Part shown: positions 45,691 to 58,330 of the stretch, in pieces
Numbering within the stretch: the first letter of the stretch is position 1
Layout of the letters: every line of letters starts with the position of its first letter
From: Dermacentor variabilis
Lineage: Eukaryota; Arthropoda; Arachnida; Ixodida; Ixodidae
Direction of reading: 5' to 3'
DNA length: 64,000 nt
NCBI RefSeq assembly: GCF_050947875.1
Contig: NC_134572.1
Location: forward strand, 115,350,709 to 115,414,708
Notes under the pieces: generated by a model
Seen by the model: only the letters and a program-made list of their open reading frames with translations
What the model was told of the DNA's origin: nothing
The model's database searches: none
Position numbers and translations under genes: made by a program

Positions 45691-48600
45691 GTAGAATATA
45701 TGACTTCATAGTTATATTCCCGCTATGGATGCATCAAACGTTTGTTTATTTATTGGAATTGTTACGACTATGCAACCTGAGTGACGAAGTTTGGGGACTC
45801 AAGGCCACCCGACACTTACGTTATATGCCACACTAAATGGCTTTGGCATAGTTTTGAACACTTGGCGATTTTAACGTTTGCCAAAGTCTCAGTACACGAA
45901 TTGGTTCGCATTCCGCATTTACAAAATGCGACTAACGTTTACAGTCGTCTTCGTATTTCACAAGACACAAACATCAGATAAGTCTGTTAAGTTAATAGGA
46001 AGTACTTCGAAAAATATCAATGCGAGATTTTATCTTCTTCTCCAGCTTTATAAGGCAAAAAAAGTTAAGTTGTTAACGGAGCGCAGTAGCATAGCAACGA
46101 CTGCTATAAGGTGTTAAACGCTCAAAAAAATGGAAAGAAAAGAAAGAAGGGTTAGAAAGAAAACTTACAGAGAAGTTTATTGGAATAGTTCTGTTATATA
46201 GAGGATGTTGTGGACACATCTTCGTTTAGGGGAGTTGAATGAACGAACTTATAGTAAACCTAAAGCGCGAATTCCTGGAACACGTTTAGAGCAATTCGTG
46301 CCGGTTTGGCTAGCTTGCATTGCTGGCAAATAGCTCCCCGCATCAGTTTTTAATTCTAGTGCTGCGAATAGCTTACGTTCAGACTCGTATTAAGACCAAC
46401 CTGATTACGGGACGAAGATCTGCCATTCCACGAGAGGAGGCGATGCGTGCTGTGTTTTAAAGGCCACGACAAAGTGAAAGGCTGAACAAACATCTGGAGA
46501 TTGCTTCAATGTCCTTCACAATCTCTCTTACCTGTGCTCTTATTTACGTTCTTATCGCTTCTAGAGGTACTAGCCATCCTTTGTTGGCCTTTCTCTCAAG
46601 TACAAAAAGAAAAAAAACAAAATAGCGGCTTAAAGGTGGAACCAACGACGTCATTATTCCGTCGCAACGTGCGTCCTACAATACTTAAAAAATGGAAAGA
46701 AATGGATATCCTAATTGAGAGTGCAAGTCATTACTCGAACCGGCGAAGCAGAAATAAATTCAGCGGCAGCTGCGCACTTTGCTCGTTTACGGTGCGTCGT
46801 CAGAGTATTCCAGCGGTTAGTTCGTCCCTGTCAGTGATTGCGTTTTTCTTGAAAAAAAAAAAAACACTGTCAACTCTCAGGTTCCTTAGGCACTTTAACG
46901 AGTCAAGTAGACAAGTATACTTGATGCTGGGTACTCTGCACCGGTTAGCAGGAGCACAGGTTAAGGGATAAGATGACAGGTACTGATAATCCAATTTTAC
47001 AATGACCTGGTGAAAGAAACCATTGGGCATAGAGAACAATTTGTACCGCCTGACGTCATGTCTGTGGCGGTGCAACAATAGCCGTAACTTTTAGCCTAAG
47101 TCAGAAACCAATTACGGGTTCGCTTCCAGTGTGGCACGCCTGGAAGAGCGTGCCTCAAAAAAACCCGCAACGTCAGTAGTTCCTTTTCGTCCCTTTGTTT
47201 CGAGCCAACTCAACGTGCAGCAATTTCTCTGTCTCTATCGTCGTCTCTCTCTTTTTTTTTCTTCTTTTTTTGGCGTTTCTCTCCCTCGCAAGACTGGACG
47301 GTGAGTCCATCAATATTGATCCCCCCTAAGCAAGTGCTTCGATTAAAGCTATGCGGCCGGAATAAAGCCATGCCGAAAAAAAAGGAGAACGGCCATGCAA
47401 TGCGCCAAGGCCGAGCTGCGCTATAGCGCGGCACGTTTCTATTCATTCGCCAATCACCGAGTTCAGGTTCCGCTGGTGCGCTCACGCGTCGAAGGCTTCC
47501 AATTATTTTCAGCTCAGCTCAAATCGAAAGAGCGAGCAGCGGGCTGCGACAAAGACAGAAGATGAATGTAAAGCAAAGAACAAGGAAAAGAAATCTCCTC
47601 AAAACACCGAAGGTCGGGACGAATGGCGACGCACTCGTTAATAACGCTCGCGGCCGTAACACAAGGAGCGACGCTTAGCGAGAAAGGGGAAAAGAAGCGA
47701 GGGGGGGGGGGTGATGTCGCATCGCGAGAACTATATGCAGGAAGTATGGGTCGACGCCGATTCCCCTCGCGGGGGGTCCCGCCTGCTTCGTTCGCAGATT
47801 GAAAGATATCGCATTCGGCGGGAAGTAATGAAGGAATCCTGCGGGGGGTCCACGACGTATCTTTGTCTTACGACAAAAGGCGAAGCGTACGCGGAAGGGT
47901 CCGCTCTTAAAGGGAATGTCTAATTGGTATGCCAGCTCCGATTGTTGCTCGTGTTTGATGAGACAGTGCGCAGACTAATCTTTTATCAATAACCGGGCAT
48001 GTTGTAAACGTTGTATCAGCCACCGCCTGGTCGGAAGAACTTGACTTCGTAATGTTAGCTCGAACATTAAGTGGTTGTTGCGTTCAATAGTGGAGCATAT
48101 TATTGTTCATACGTGAATGTATGCTCTTCACTCGGGGTGAGTGCAATCGTGCGGCTAGCCTGGAGCTGCCGGTAATTCCCACGGCCGCTACGACCATTGT
48201 GACCTAAGCCTCACTACTTGGCTGTGTACCATGAAATCCCTAGGGCAACGATCGCAGCACTTTTTCCATACATAGTTTTCATTGACGTCGTCGTGGCCAT
48301 CATGTTGGGGCACTAACACGTACAGAAAGCTGCATAAACAAGTTACGGAAGAGCACGATAACAGAACAGGCGCGTCTTGCACAGAGTTACAATTTGATCA
48401 CAGTGATGATCCAGTGAAAAGCAGTCACGGTCAAAGAGCAATAGAATGTGCTGGGGTCTGATGTCGTGCACTGACGTCATCGTGGCGTCCATGTTTGGGT
48501 ATACTATAGCACGGTGACCTTACAACAAAGCTATGCATAATGCAGAAGTGTGCCACTGTGCTATTCTTTCCGTCTACCATTTGCCTTATACCCTACCCCA

Positions 48601-49930
48601 GTAAAACGGATAGCCAACCAGAATGTTTTCCGGTTAACCCCCCTGCCTTTCCCACCCCTTTGTTTCTCTCATTGTGCCTGTCACACCAGACATCGCGCGC
48701 CTATGCTAACCGGCTTGCTCGTATACTGGTTAGGTTACCTGCCATTCTGCGTGGCAAGCAGGACAACGCCGTCACACTATCAGTCGTGCCTTGCCGTCAC
48801 TCGAACTTCGTCACGCAGTTCGTCACGGGGCATTTCCGTCTGACGTAAGCGCGGGGTCTGTCTTTCTGGTGCTCCTATATAGCGGGCTCGGTTTTGATAT
48901 TGGCTGGTCTTGGCATTCGATCAACTTGATGACGAATGTCACGATTTGTATATTACTACCTCAAACTGTGCCATATTAAACGTCTTTCTCTATGCTGCAA
49001 TGCCAACAGGTAAATTGTAACCCGATAATTATTCTGCCCAGTTTCAATAATAGCTGGCAAAGCGCGTTCGCCTTGCCTGATGGTTGATATGCAAGAATGC
49101 TACTTGCGTTGCGCTCTAGCTTTTATTACTCTCATAAAAAAATCTGTATGGTAAAATAAAGCAGCCCGTTGTTATCGCGTAATATATGGATTAACATCAG
49201 TTGTAAGTCAGCACTTTGTCATTTCTCGGCCGCTTAAATTTGTGTTGGCTTTTAAGTTCCGAATGCACAGTTTATGTTTCTGAACCTAACGGGCACAATG
49301 ATGACCGAGAACGTTAAATTTGAAATTACCTCAGCGCGCAACTGCGAAAGCGCTTGATAAGTAGCGGCGTAGCTTACCTTGAACACTCCGCTACGCCTTT
49401 TCCCTTGAGTCAAGATGCAGCTTCAGCCCATAAATTATAATAATCATTCAAGGAGAGCGACGGTTCTTGGTTGAACTTGGTTGCACCGTATAGAAGGACG
49501 TAATGCGGCCGCCTCCCTTTTTTAGTCTCTTTTAGTGTCGTAGTTTGTGGGATACCAGAGATATGCACTGCAGCGGAAGCAATAATGACGATTGATTCTA
49601 CATGTTTTATTCACTACAAACATTTTCGTGTTGCAAGCTACTCTCATTGTAGTCAAAGAAGTTAGGCACTATACATTCATAATTCTGTTGGTGTCGACAC
49701 CTTAACGCCAGCAGCTAAGCAACACAAAACCTTGATTACAGCAAGAGTTTTGTGCATAATCCGATGGCGCGATCTCAGAAGCCGTAGTCTTGTGCTCTCT
49801 GTTTAAGCGCAAGGTCAGAAGGTGCCGCCTCCAGTGACGAGGCAGAAAACGTCTCGTCATCCACATGAAATTGAATGCCAGATACCGGACCAATAAATAT
49901 TTAAAACATCACTTGATTCATTGACGGTTC
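45691..49930. other. No recognised gene; one short LINE 3' UTR piece
   Basis: There is a purine-rich to GC-rich patch at about 47400-47920 and a LINE 3' UTR signature at 48585-48675. No frame shows a recognisable domain. Confidence 0.4.
48585..48675 (+). mobile_element. LINE 3' UTR fragment
   Basis: GGATAGCCAACCAG and GGTTAACCCCCCTGCCTTTC match the 3' UTR signature of the LINE at 20.5-25.7 kb. No coding sequence remains. Confidence 0.5.
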
Positions 49931-49932
49931 CA

Positions 49933-50290
49933 CATGTCCGGGAAAGTGCTAACGTCATCCCTATCTTAAAATCTGGCAGCAGAAAAGTAGTGTTAAACTA
50001 CAAGCCGACCTCGTTGTTGTTAACCAGCTGCAAATTACTTAAGCTTATCATTCACAAGTACATGATACAGCACTTAACCGAAAATAACGTTCTTTAGAAG
50101 TTCCAACATGGCTTTCGGGCTGGCTATTCCACGGTGACTCCATTGATTGAATTTTCTCATTACATCACTTTCGCAATAAACAATCGGGGCCATATTGACG
50201 CCATGTTCAATGACTATCGAAAATAATTCAACACCGTGTGCCACAATGTGCTCCCCAAACTTGGTGCTGTCATTATGAATAGTAAACATC
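49933..50290 (+). pseudogene. LINE reverse transcriptase fingers/palm fragment
   Basis: The translated frame shows ANVIPILKSGSRKVVLNYKP, FQHGFRAGYSTVTPLIEF and FNTVCHNVL. These are the fingers and palm-A region of a CR1/jockey-type RT. A stop precedes FQHGF and the catalytic KAFDxV block is degraded. It is similar in style to the element at 1-2200 and is an isolated fragment. Confidence 0.7.
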
Positions 50291-50299
50291 GTGCGGCAC

Positions 50300-52120
50300 G
50301 TTTTTCAAGCCAGGTGTTGGCCAATGAGTTAGTAAACAATGTTGTTGTCCGTGTTTTGTGGAGTGGCGCGTGTGGTAGACGGCAATTAACTTTAGGAAAA
50401 CAGTCTACGAAATTCACAAACAAAAGCGTACCATTACATCTCAGTTACGGCTGTAATGTGCAATATAAGCATATTGTTCTAACCGGCGCCAAAGCACTAC
50501 AAACACGTGGATAATTAAAGCGATCCCTAAAGAATTCGATAAATGATTGCAAAACAGTTCATCAGTCGCTAGTCCTGCCGATTTTTACTACGCTTCTGTA
50601 GTGCCGGCATTACACCACTGGTTTGCTATAGATAAGGCTGGAAGTGTCCAAATGAAATAATTATATTATTTTTTGCATTTATGACCGGTAATTCTAACCT
50701 TCTCCACATGCCCACATTTTGAAACTCTGTCCCTTGGCCCATAGACGCGTGTATAACCGCCTTGTCATGCTGCTCATGATTGCACACGAGTCTACTATTG
50801 CATCGCCGGTCTCGCACGCCTTTAAACACTGTTCTGTGTAACCAGTGCTGGATTGCTTTGAGCTTTTGTTATTTCTTCTAACTGTACAAAAATGAGATAA
50901 CCTAGGCGGGAGTACACTAAGGGAAACGCCAAGTGAAGAAATTGCTCCGGCAAAGTCTAATCATATCGTATGTTAGCACTGCATACTTTATTCATTTTTT
51001 GCTGCCTTGTTAGGAAATGCAGTTTTGTGTATAGTCTGCATTCTGTGAGGATGATTATATATTTCGTGTACCCACTCTGCTATATCTCGTGCTATCAACA
51101 GAGCAGTATATCTAAACAAAGAAATTGCTATGATATGAATAGTCGCACGTAGATACTGAAGCTGAAACTCTTTATTACCTGGGTTGAAGCGTTGTATATA
51201 ATTACACCATTGCAATACTGTGTGGGTCCGGTCATCAACGTCAAGCGGACACGGCCAATATACTTCTTGGGTATCCGTGGTTGTGCGCTAGCTTTGACTG
51301 AAAACAGACCTAGAAAGCTTCAGAAGGATGGCTTGCTGCGCTACTGAGCATTTCATTCTTGCAGCCAACAGCGCGAAGTATAACACGACAGAAAGTAAAG
51401 GTGTTTCTGCATTTCCTTCTTGGTCGTGTTATTTTTCGCGTTGCTTGCCTCAAGCGTAAAAAAAAAAAAAGATACTCCCGGCAACAAAACAACTATGGCA
51501 TTGACTCATTACATCAAGCGAACTCTGATCGCCGGCTCAGCACCTGTCACGACGCTGAGGCCAAGCCAATACCACTCGATCACTTGACCTGTTTTTCCCA
51601 TATGCCGGCTTCAAGCGCCCACTAGTGCGTATTGCTTTGAATGTGGTGAATGTTGCCTAACGAAAACAAGTCCTTCACCAGCCTGAGACGCGCATTGTTT
51701 GGCTTCTGTCTGTCGATTCACTTGCAGAGTGCGTTGAAAAAGTGTGAACACTAGCACGTGGAACTTAATTGCATGAAAGAACGCATTTGCAGTGTTAACA
51801 TAACACTATGATGAATAAACTTCTGGCCGGGCGACTTGGTACTTTCTTGCGATGAAACAGACAGAACAGCACAGCAGGTACTTAAAAAGAAAGATAATAC
51901 GCGCATATTACCAAATACACGATATAAAATAAGCGGTATAGGGCTAGTTAGAGTGTGGACTAAGAATGGCGTTTCGAGAGCTTCGATAGCGTTCTCATCT
52001 CTCACTCCCCTTTCCCCCTTCTCCAGCGCATGGCAACACTCCTCTCCCTATCCCGTTCCTGTAACAGGCATTTCATGGAAGAAGATACGAAGACAAGTAA
52101 TCATCATGGTTAGATGCACT
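50300..52120. other. No recognised gene
   Basis: No domain-bearing frame or recognisable repeat was found. Confidence 0.4.
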
Positions 52121-52130
52121 CCGTCGTCGT

Positions 52131-52322
52131 TAAAAAAATTAAATTATGGGGTTTGACGTGCCAAAACCACTTTCTGATTATGAGGCACGCCGTAGTGGAG
52201 GGCTCCGGAAATTTCGACCCCCTGGGGTTCTTTAACGTACACCTAAATCTAAGTACATGGGTGTTTTCGCATTTCGCCCCCATCGAAACGCGGCCGCCGT
52301 GGCCGGGATTCGATCCCGCGAT
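52131..52322 (-). mobile_element. Ruka-like SINE, 5'-truncated, perfect 10-bp TSD
   Basis: The body is nearly identical to the copy at 9002-9185. It starts (minus strand) at the B-box end near 52322 and ends in an A/T-rich tail at about 52131. Exact direct repeats CCGTCGTCGT flank it at 52121-52130 and 52323-52332. Perfect duplications and little divergence indicate a recent insertion. Confidence 0.9.
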
Positions 52323-52456
52323 CCGTCGTCGTATACAACGGGATGAACGGCACGGATGTTTGTGTCAACTTGTCGTAAAACTGTCCTTTGTTATATGCTA
52401 TGAAGCAGCGAGTGTAGACATGACGTTTTTCTATACTATCCTACAGCACTGCACAT

Positions 52457-53045
<589 letters not shown>

Positions 53046-53049
53046 GGCG

Positions 53050-54715
53050 GCACAAATTGGTATGCTGATGAGAAAGAGAGGCCACGCAAGGAACTTCCTG
53101 GGCGTCGCCCCCTCCCTTCCGCCTGATACGGCGTCGAACTCGTTCAACTGGGGAAGTGCGGGCGAGATTGCGCGCTCACATCGCTGCTGTCAAGCCGGTG
53201 ATGCGGAACTGAACATTTCCTAATTCTCATGTCGCTTTCTTGCCGCCATTCCCTTTCCTCTCTCTATGCCTCTCACCTATTACGTCTCTACTTATTCTCC
53301 GATGCTCCACTTCTTTTATGCGATGGCTGCAGCGTCAGGGTCCTCGTAGCGAAGTCTGCCAACCTTTAACCTTTCGCTGACGTCCCGCCGTCGCGACGTG
53401 TTTTGGCTCCGCTGTTCTGAAAACGTGCGCTATTGTAGCGCGTACACGCATCGTGCGTCCCCTCTGTAGTGACGGTGACTGCCTCGTGGCTGCAATGTAG
53501 GTAAAAAAAAAAGAGAAGAAAAAGAGAAAAAGGAAAACAACGAACACGGTGCGATTCTGGCTCGTGTGTTTGGGAGGTCTAAGCTGTATGAATTAAGCCG
53601 CGGCCTCGCCAGCCATTCGGCAGTGGCGTTGCGTTGTTGGCACGTCCTTAATTGCCGCTCGGCTTGTATGCGCACGCATGCGTGACGCTCAATGGCGCTC
53701 AATGGCGCTCAGGCGAGCGCATGCGTGAGTGCGTCCTCGGGTATACGCGCGGTGTACGTCGTGCGAACACGTGCGCATGCGCGTCCGTTTGAAATGGCGC
53801 GTAAGCGTAAGCGAAAGATGCGAAAACGACGCGAACACGCACACCTACATCTGAGAGACTCGCAATAAATGACCGCGCACACATGAGTGTTTGCACAGCG
53901 CAGCGGAAAGCGATAAATGAGCACGCGCTCAAGAGTGCGTCCAAGCAGCGCTGTAGTAATTAAGAGAGGGAACTATCGGTAATGAATTTCGTTCGTCGCC
54001 TACACAAATCAATAGAAGGATGGGTGGATGGAATAAAGTAAAATGAACCTGACGGCTTCTTTCAATTATTAATGTCCCATTATTAATTAGCTGGAAATGG
54101 ATAGAAACGGTTAGATGATGATTAAGGACTTCGGCTGTTCCGAAAGCTTAGTTAAGAAAGTGCAACTGTAAGAAAATGAAACGCTAGAAGGGAGGAAAAA
54201 CGCCATTTACGGAAGGACTGCACGACGCGACAGGCTTATAGACGAAGGATCACTTATACCCGAAAGGTCAACTGCGTTTTTCGGCGACGTAACAGTAAGT
54301 AAAATATTGTGTTTTCTTAACTCAGCATGAAGGCTGATGAGCGCTGTTTGTTGGCAAATGTTCGTTTAGACCCATTGCTGTAAACGATGCCGCAAGACTG
54401 GGATGTGATTTCATCAGACAAACTTAAACAAGTGGGGATAAGCGTTGGTAGTTATAGCGATGAGGCAGTTACAGACAGGAGCACATATGCTTGATGTTTA
54501 TCGGTTATACAAACATGAAAATACGCAGTAGCCTTTAGGAATGAATGATACATACGTTCCAGTCTTTATTATTACCTTCACCTGAAATTTGGGAAACGTG
54601 ATGTCCAATCATGCTTTAGTCCTCACACTCTAAATCGTATTTGCGATGAAACTTCAGATCAGCACAATTTCTGAGCATAATGATTGTCCTTAACGCGTGT
54701 TCTTTTCTTATCCTT
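53050..54715. other. No recognised gene; CpG-rich block 53590-53945
   Basis: The block contains repeated GCTCAATGGC words (about 53688-53710) and several GCGCATGCG-type palindromes. Elsewhere the DNA is AT-rich and unrecognised. Confidence 0.35.
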
Positions 54716-54720
54716 TAGTT

Positions 54721-55383
54721 TACAGCGAAGCTGTTAGTCTCGCTGTGGTCGGCATCTTTAGTGTCGTCGTCCGTGGACGAAAATGTGGGCCGATATCGGG
54801 GGTAGTGCAATACCGTGAAGACCCGTGGCGGTGGGGTAGCAGGTTTCAAGGACTCAGCAAAGTGAAGCGAAAGGTGCATACATTCTTTGGATTCAGGCAT
54901 ACAACATACAGAACAGCATTCGTTTCAATAAAGAACAAGCACAAAACAATCATCCGAACCACACAATTGATTATAAGGCTCCTTATAACAACGCGAATCA
55001 TGTAGCACTCCTTGCATACGTGTCCCAGTAAAGATTACTGTTGCGAAAGCTGCCGTGGCGACGGCAGCTTGAGACGAGGGGAGTGACGTCACTAGTCTTT
55101 CGTATATAAACGAACCAGCCTAGCAACTGATTTCATTGTTCTTGAAGCACAGTTATAAGTGCGCGACGCATAGTTAGGACTCCCGAGGAGCAGCGTGAAT
55201 ACGCGGAGCGGCAAAAGGAAAAAGAAAAGGCAATATGACCAAAGCGGCGTGCAGTGAAAATTACCATTACTCCCATTACTACAATTACTCTAAATTATAA
55301 TTACTACCATTACTCTTAAAGCAACCAAGCCTTACATACCCCCCTCAGAAGTTGTAGTGGTGGTTTTCAATAGCTTCGCTGGA
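54721..55383 (+). mobile_element. ~660-bp repeat with inverted ends, copy 1
   Basis: The left end TACAGCGAAGCTGTT (54721-54735) is mirrored by AATAGCTTCGCTGGA at 55369-55383. A second copy lies inverted at 63142-63800; the two align along their full length by eye, and similarity continues about 35 bases past the right end (GGACATTCACTTTC, then the AATGGC region). The interior has CRE and TATA motifs followed by the start of a reading frame (RTPEEQREYAERQKEKEKA). No transposase is seen. Whether the true element boundary is the inverted repeat or lies outside it is open. Confidence 0.7.
55084..55110 (+). promoter_or_regulatory. CRE plus TATA promoter inside the repeat
   Basis: A perfect CRE palindrome TGACGTCA (55084-55091) is followed 11 bases later by TATATAAA (55103-55110). 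About 80 bases further on is the frame RTPEEQREYAERQKEK. The other copy has a weakened CRE (GGACGTCG) and CATAAAAGG at the same place. Confidence 0.5.
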
Positions 55384-55389
55384 CATTCA

Positions 55390-56261
55390 CTTTCGCAGGG
55401 CCGGAATGGCGGGGCAATTTTTTCTTTAACGCCATACGACCCTTGAAACTCAACACCTTACTGCGAAATCTCTAAAAATTAATGTGACCTTTCGTTCGGG
55501 TTTTTCCGTTACCAACGCAGCCAGTGCTTCCGCCTACGTGTACCTTTGCCTGAATCACTCAGCGAGCCAAGAGGTGCCGGCCTTTACGTCGGACTTCTCT
55601 TCGCTATTTCCGTGCCCGCCTCTCTCTAACTGTTTTTTTGCGTCGTTGGTCCGCTACGTGGCACCCAGTGACTCCCACGGGATAACGTACCACCGCATCG
55701 AGCCGCGATCATTCGGTCAACCTCGCTTTGGGCCGAGAAAAACGACACTTTGATAACACGACTCGTAGAGGCGTGTCCCATGCAGTCGGGCGCACTTCGC
55801 TCGCCCACACCGCGACTACTGCGCACTCTATAGGGCAGAAAGCGCAGCGAGACAGGGCCGAAAGAGCAAACGCAGCGAAGAAGTGCGTCGTCGTCCTGAC
55901 GGCCGTGACAACGCTGCAGCTACGGGCAGAGCGGCAGTCTCGCCGGCGGAGATCGATGGAGATGACCGCTTTGGGACGAAGCATTTCCATCATCTTTGTC
56001 GATCACCATCCGCAAACGGCACCGAGGGGCATGCATCGATGATATTCCGATTCCTCTGTTCGTCTGAGTAGTCGCCGCAAATGTCGTTGGTACGTGCGTT
56101 GTTCAGGGCCTCGAAGGCGCCCTCTGAGGCGAGAGAAGCAAGTATACAGGGACCCCGAAGCACCGGCCCACCCGTGCGCGCCGATGCGAATAGGCTGTCC
56201 ACGTCGTAAAGTGAATAGGCACTTCAACTACATTTATTGACGCATTCGATGAAGGACCCGC
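55390..56261. other. No recognised gene; GC-rich 55740-56170
   Basis: Several frames are open on both strands in the GC-rich part, but none shows a domain. Confidence 0.35.
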
Positions 56262-56516
56262 GCCGCTGTCGCTCAGCGGCCATATATATGGCGCTGGGCT
56301 GCTGAGCCCGATGTCGCGGGTTCGGTTCCCGACCACTGCGAACGGTTTCGGTTGAGGGCTTTGGACTGTGTTAAAGAACCCCAGGTGGCCGTACTTAATT
56401 CGGAGCCTTCTTCTACGTCATTACTCATAGCCCACTGTGGAAAGGAGGCCATGTGGTTGACAACTGCGGGCGACGAAGGATGCCAACATTTCCAATATCG
56501 CCAAATAAATAAATCC
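56262..56516 (+). mobile_element. Diverged Ruka-like SINE, full head
   Basis: The tRNA-like head GTCGCTCAGCGGCC is followed by a TATATA-containing insertion, GCTGGGCTGCTGAGCCC and a good B-box GGTTCGGTTCC (56319-56329). The body contains AAAGAACCCCAGGTGGCC and GGAGCCTTCT. It ends near AAATAAATAAAT. The 3' half is less like the other copies, so it may be a different subfamily or a chimera. Confidence 0.7.
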
Positions 56517-57589
56517 ACCGAAGCTGCAGTTTCGGAAAGTTAGGCTCCGTAGTTATAGTCGGTGAAAGTAGGCGGGAGCATTGGACTCTTTGAGAACGAT
56601 GATCGCTGCTGCTCATCTTTTATTTCCAGCGATGAACTCTTGCCTGCTTTAGTCATTTGACAGTCGAGTCACGTGACGGATTATGGAATTTTTTTTTTCA
56701 TTTGGTATGTTCAGCTCAAAGTCAGTCGGTGCTGTGTCCGTCATCACTCGTTTTTACTTTTACTTTATCTGCGTCTGCGTGAGTCCCGTTGTTGCGCTGT
56801 TGTCAAACATAGCTCGAGTTCACTAGCTTGCCTAACCTTTGACATAGCTGTTGTGCGCTTGTACCCGTTTACTTTGAATGCGATGTTGCGTTAAACGTCT
56901 TGCACCTACTTGGTTGAAATCTCCAACGAGGCCCGCCGCGTGCATCAAATTGGATGGTGAACCTGTGCAGCCTTGACATGTGCTTTGCCTAATCGCCGTA
57001 ATGGTTGCAGTAATCTACTAGATAGCAAGCTGGGTTATCAGGATCCGTAGTGCATTTATCCGCGTTTATGTGCGTATTTTGCGTTCTTGTCCTCTCATCG
57101 TTCTTTCAAACCCTATATATCCTTGTCCCGCTACAGCGTATCTCCCTGTTCGGCGTCCGTCTGTTTTGTACCACTCGTGCCTGAATGATGAACGCTCAAG
57201 TCGGTTCGTGTGCACTTGCGTGAATGACCTTTCCCTCATCTCCTTCAACACTAATCTTGGTTTCTCGCCTTCCTGCCTTTTCCAAGTGTAGGGTAGCCAA
57301 CCGGGCTCAGCCTGGTTAACCTCATTACCTTCTCAAATTATTTTTACTCCACTCTTACCTACATACTAACTACTATAGCACGACATACTACCGAAAGCGG
57401 CCATGATTTTTGTTTCTCTCTTTCGCGCTCACATGCTAAGTTGCAAATCACAGAGAACAGACTACAGTATCAGAATGCATTCATCGCTACAGATGCTTTG
57501 GTGTTCCGTTCGGCAATTCTTGGGATTCCCTGCAATCACTGAATTTTTCTTCCTCATCCGAATTTTGGTCGTTAATTTCTCTATCCATC
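56517..57589. other. No recognised gene; LINE 3' UTR piece at 57240-57345
   Basis: The signature TAGGGTAGCCAACCGGG (57289-57305) and GGTTAACCTCATTACC (57313-57328) marks another 5'-truncated LINE 3' end on the + strand. The rest is unrecognised. Confidence 0.5.
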
Positions 57590-58330
57590 TGTAGAAAAAA
57601 TTCTCGGCATAGAACATCACTGACTAAGTTTAGAGAAGCGCTTTCTACAAGTAATAACTCAGACTGTACACGGAACAAAATTTTCTGCATAGTACGAAAT
57701 TCTCTTCATAAAATTTCTACATGGAACATCGCTGACTACGTCAAAGAGAATTCGGTGCAGAACAAAATTTTCCATATAAAAATTGCTACGCGGAACATCT
57801 CTGATTACACGCGACATAGAAATTTCTGCATAGAACATCTCTGACATTACATGAAACAAAATCCTTCTGCATTGAACTTTTAAATGCCGCCATCACAAGC
57901 CATCACAGCAGAGGGCGACGAGGGCACTGTTGCAGTTTTTAAGGGCAACTTCATTGGACAAGCGGCTGTAGCCTGAACAGAGGTTTATAGTGCTGCAAGT
58001 GCTACTGTGCTGTGCGGTGACAGTATGCGTGGACAGTGACCGATTGTAATTGTATGTCTATGCTCCTTTCTTTCTTTATCTCTACTTTGTTATCACTTTA
58101 CCTCCCCCTCCCCTCTTTCCCCAGCGTAGGGTAGCAAACCGGATCTCCCCCCTCTGGTTGACCTCCCTGCCTTTCCCCCTTCCTCTATCTCTCTCTCATT
58201 CTGCATTGAACAATTTTCTAGACACAGAAAATTCTACGTGCAACATCACTGGCTCCACTTGGAACAAGATTGTCTACGTGGAACCGCATTCTCTATACGA
58301 AAATCTCTGCATGCAACATCACTGAATACG
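57590..58330. repeat. Degenerate tandem array split by a LINE insertion
   Basis: Words such as CATAGAACATCACTGACTA and CTACGCGGAACATCTCTGA recur irregularly about every 40-100 bases at 57600-57877 and again at 58212-58330. The array is interrupted by the LINE fragment at 57878-58198. Unit boundaries are not sharp. Confidence 0.6.
57878..58198 (+). mobile_element. 5'-truncated LINE 3' end with perfect 13-bp TSD
   Basis: Direct repeats TTCTGCATTGAAC lie at 57865-57877 and 58199-58211. The 321-bp insert contains the LINE 3' UTR signature TAGGGTAGCAAACCGG (58126-58141) and GGTTGACCTCCCTGCCTTTC. It ends in a pyrimidine-rich CTCTCTCA instead of an A tail. This is a textbook target-primed insertion. 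Confidence 0.85.

Noticed and set aside
56262..56345. tRNA-like sequence with A- and B-box
   Set aside because: It is the head of a SINE; no proper acceptor stem or anticodon arm can be folded, so it is not a tRNA gene.
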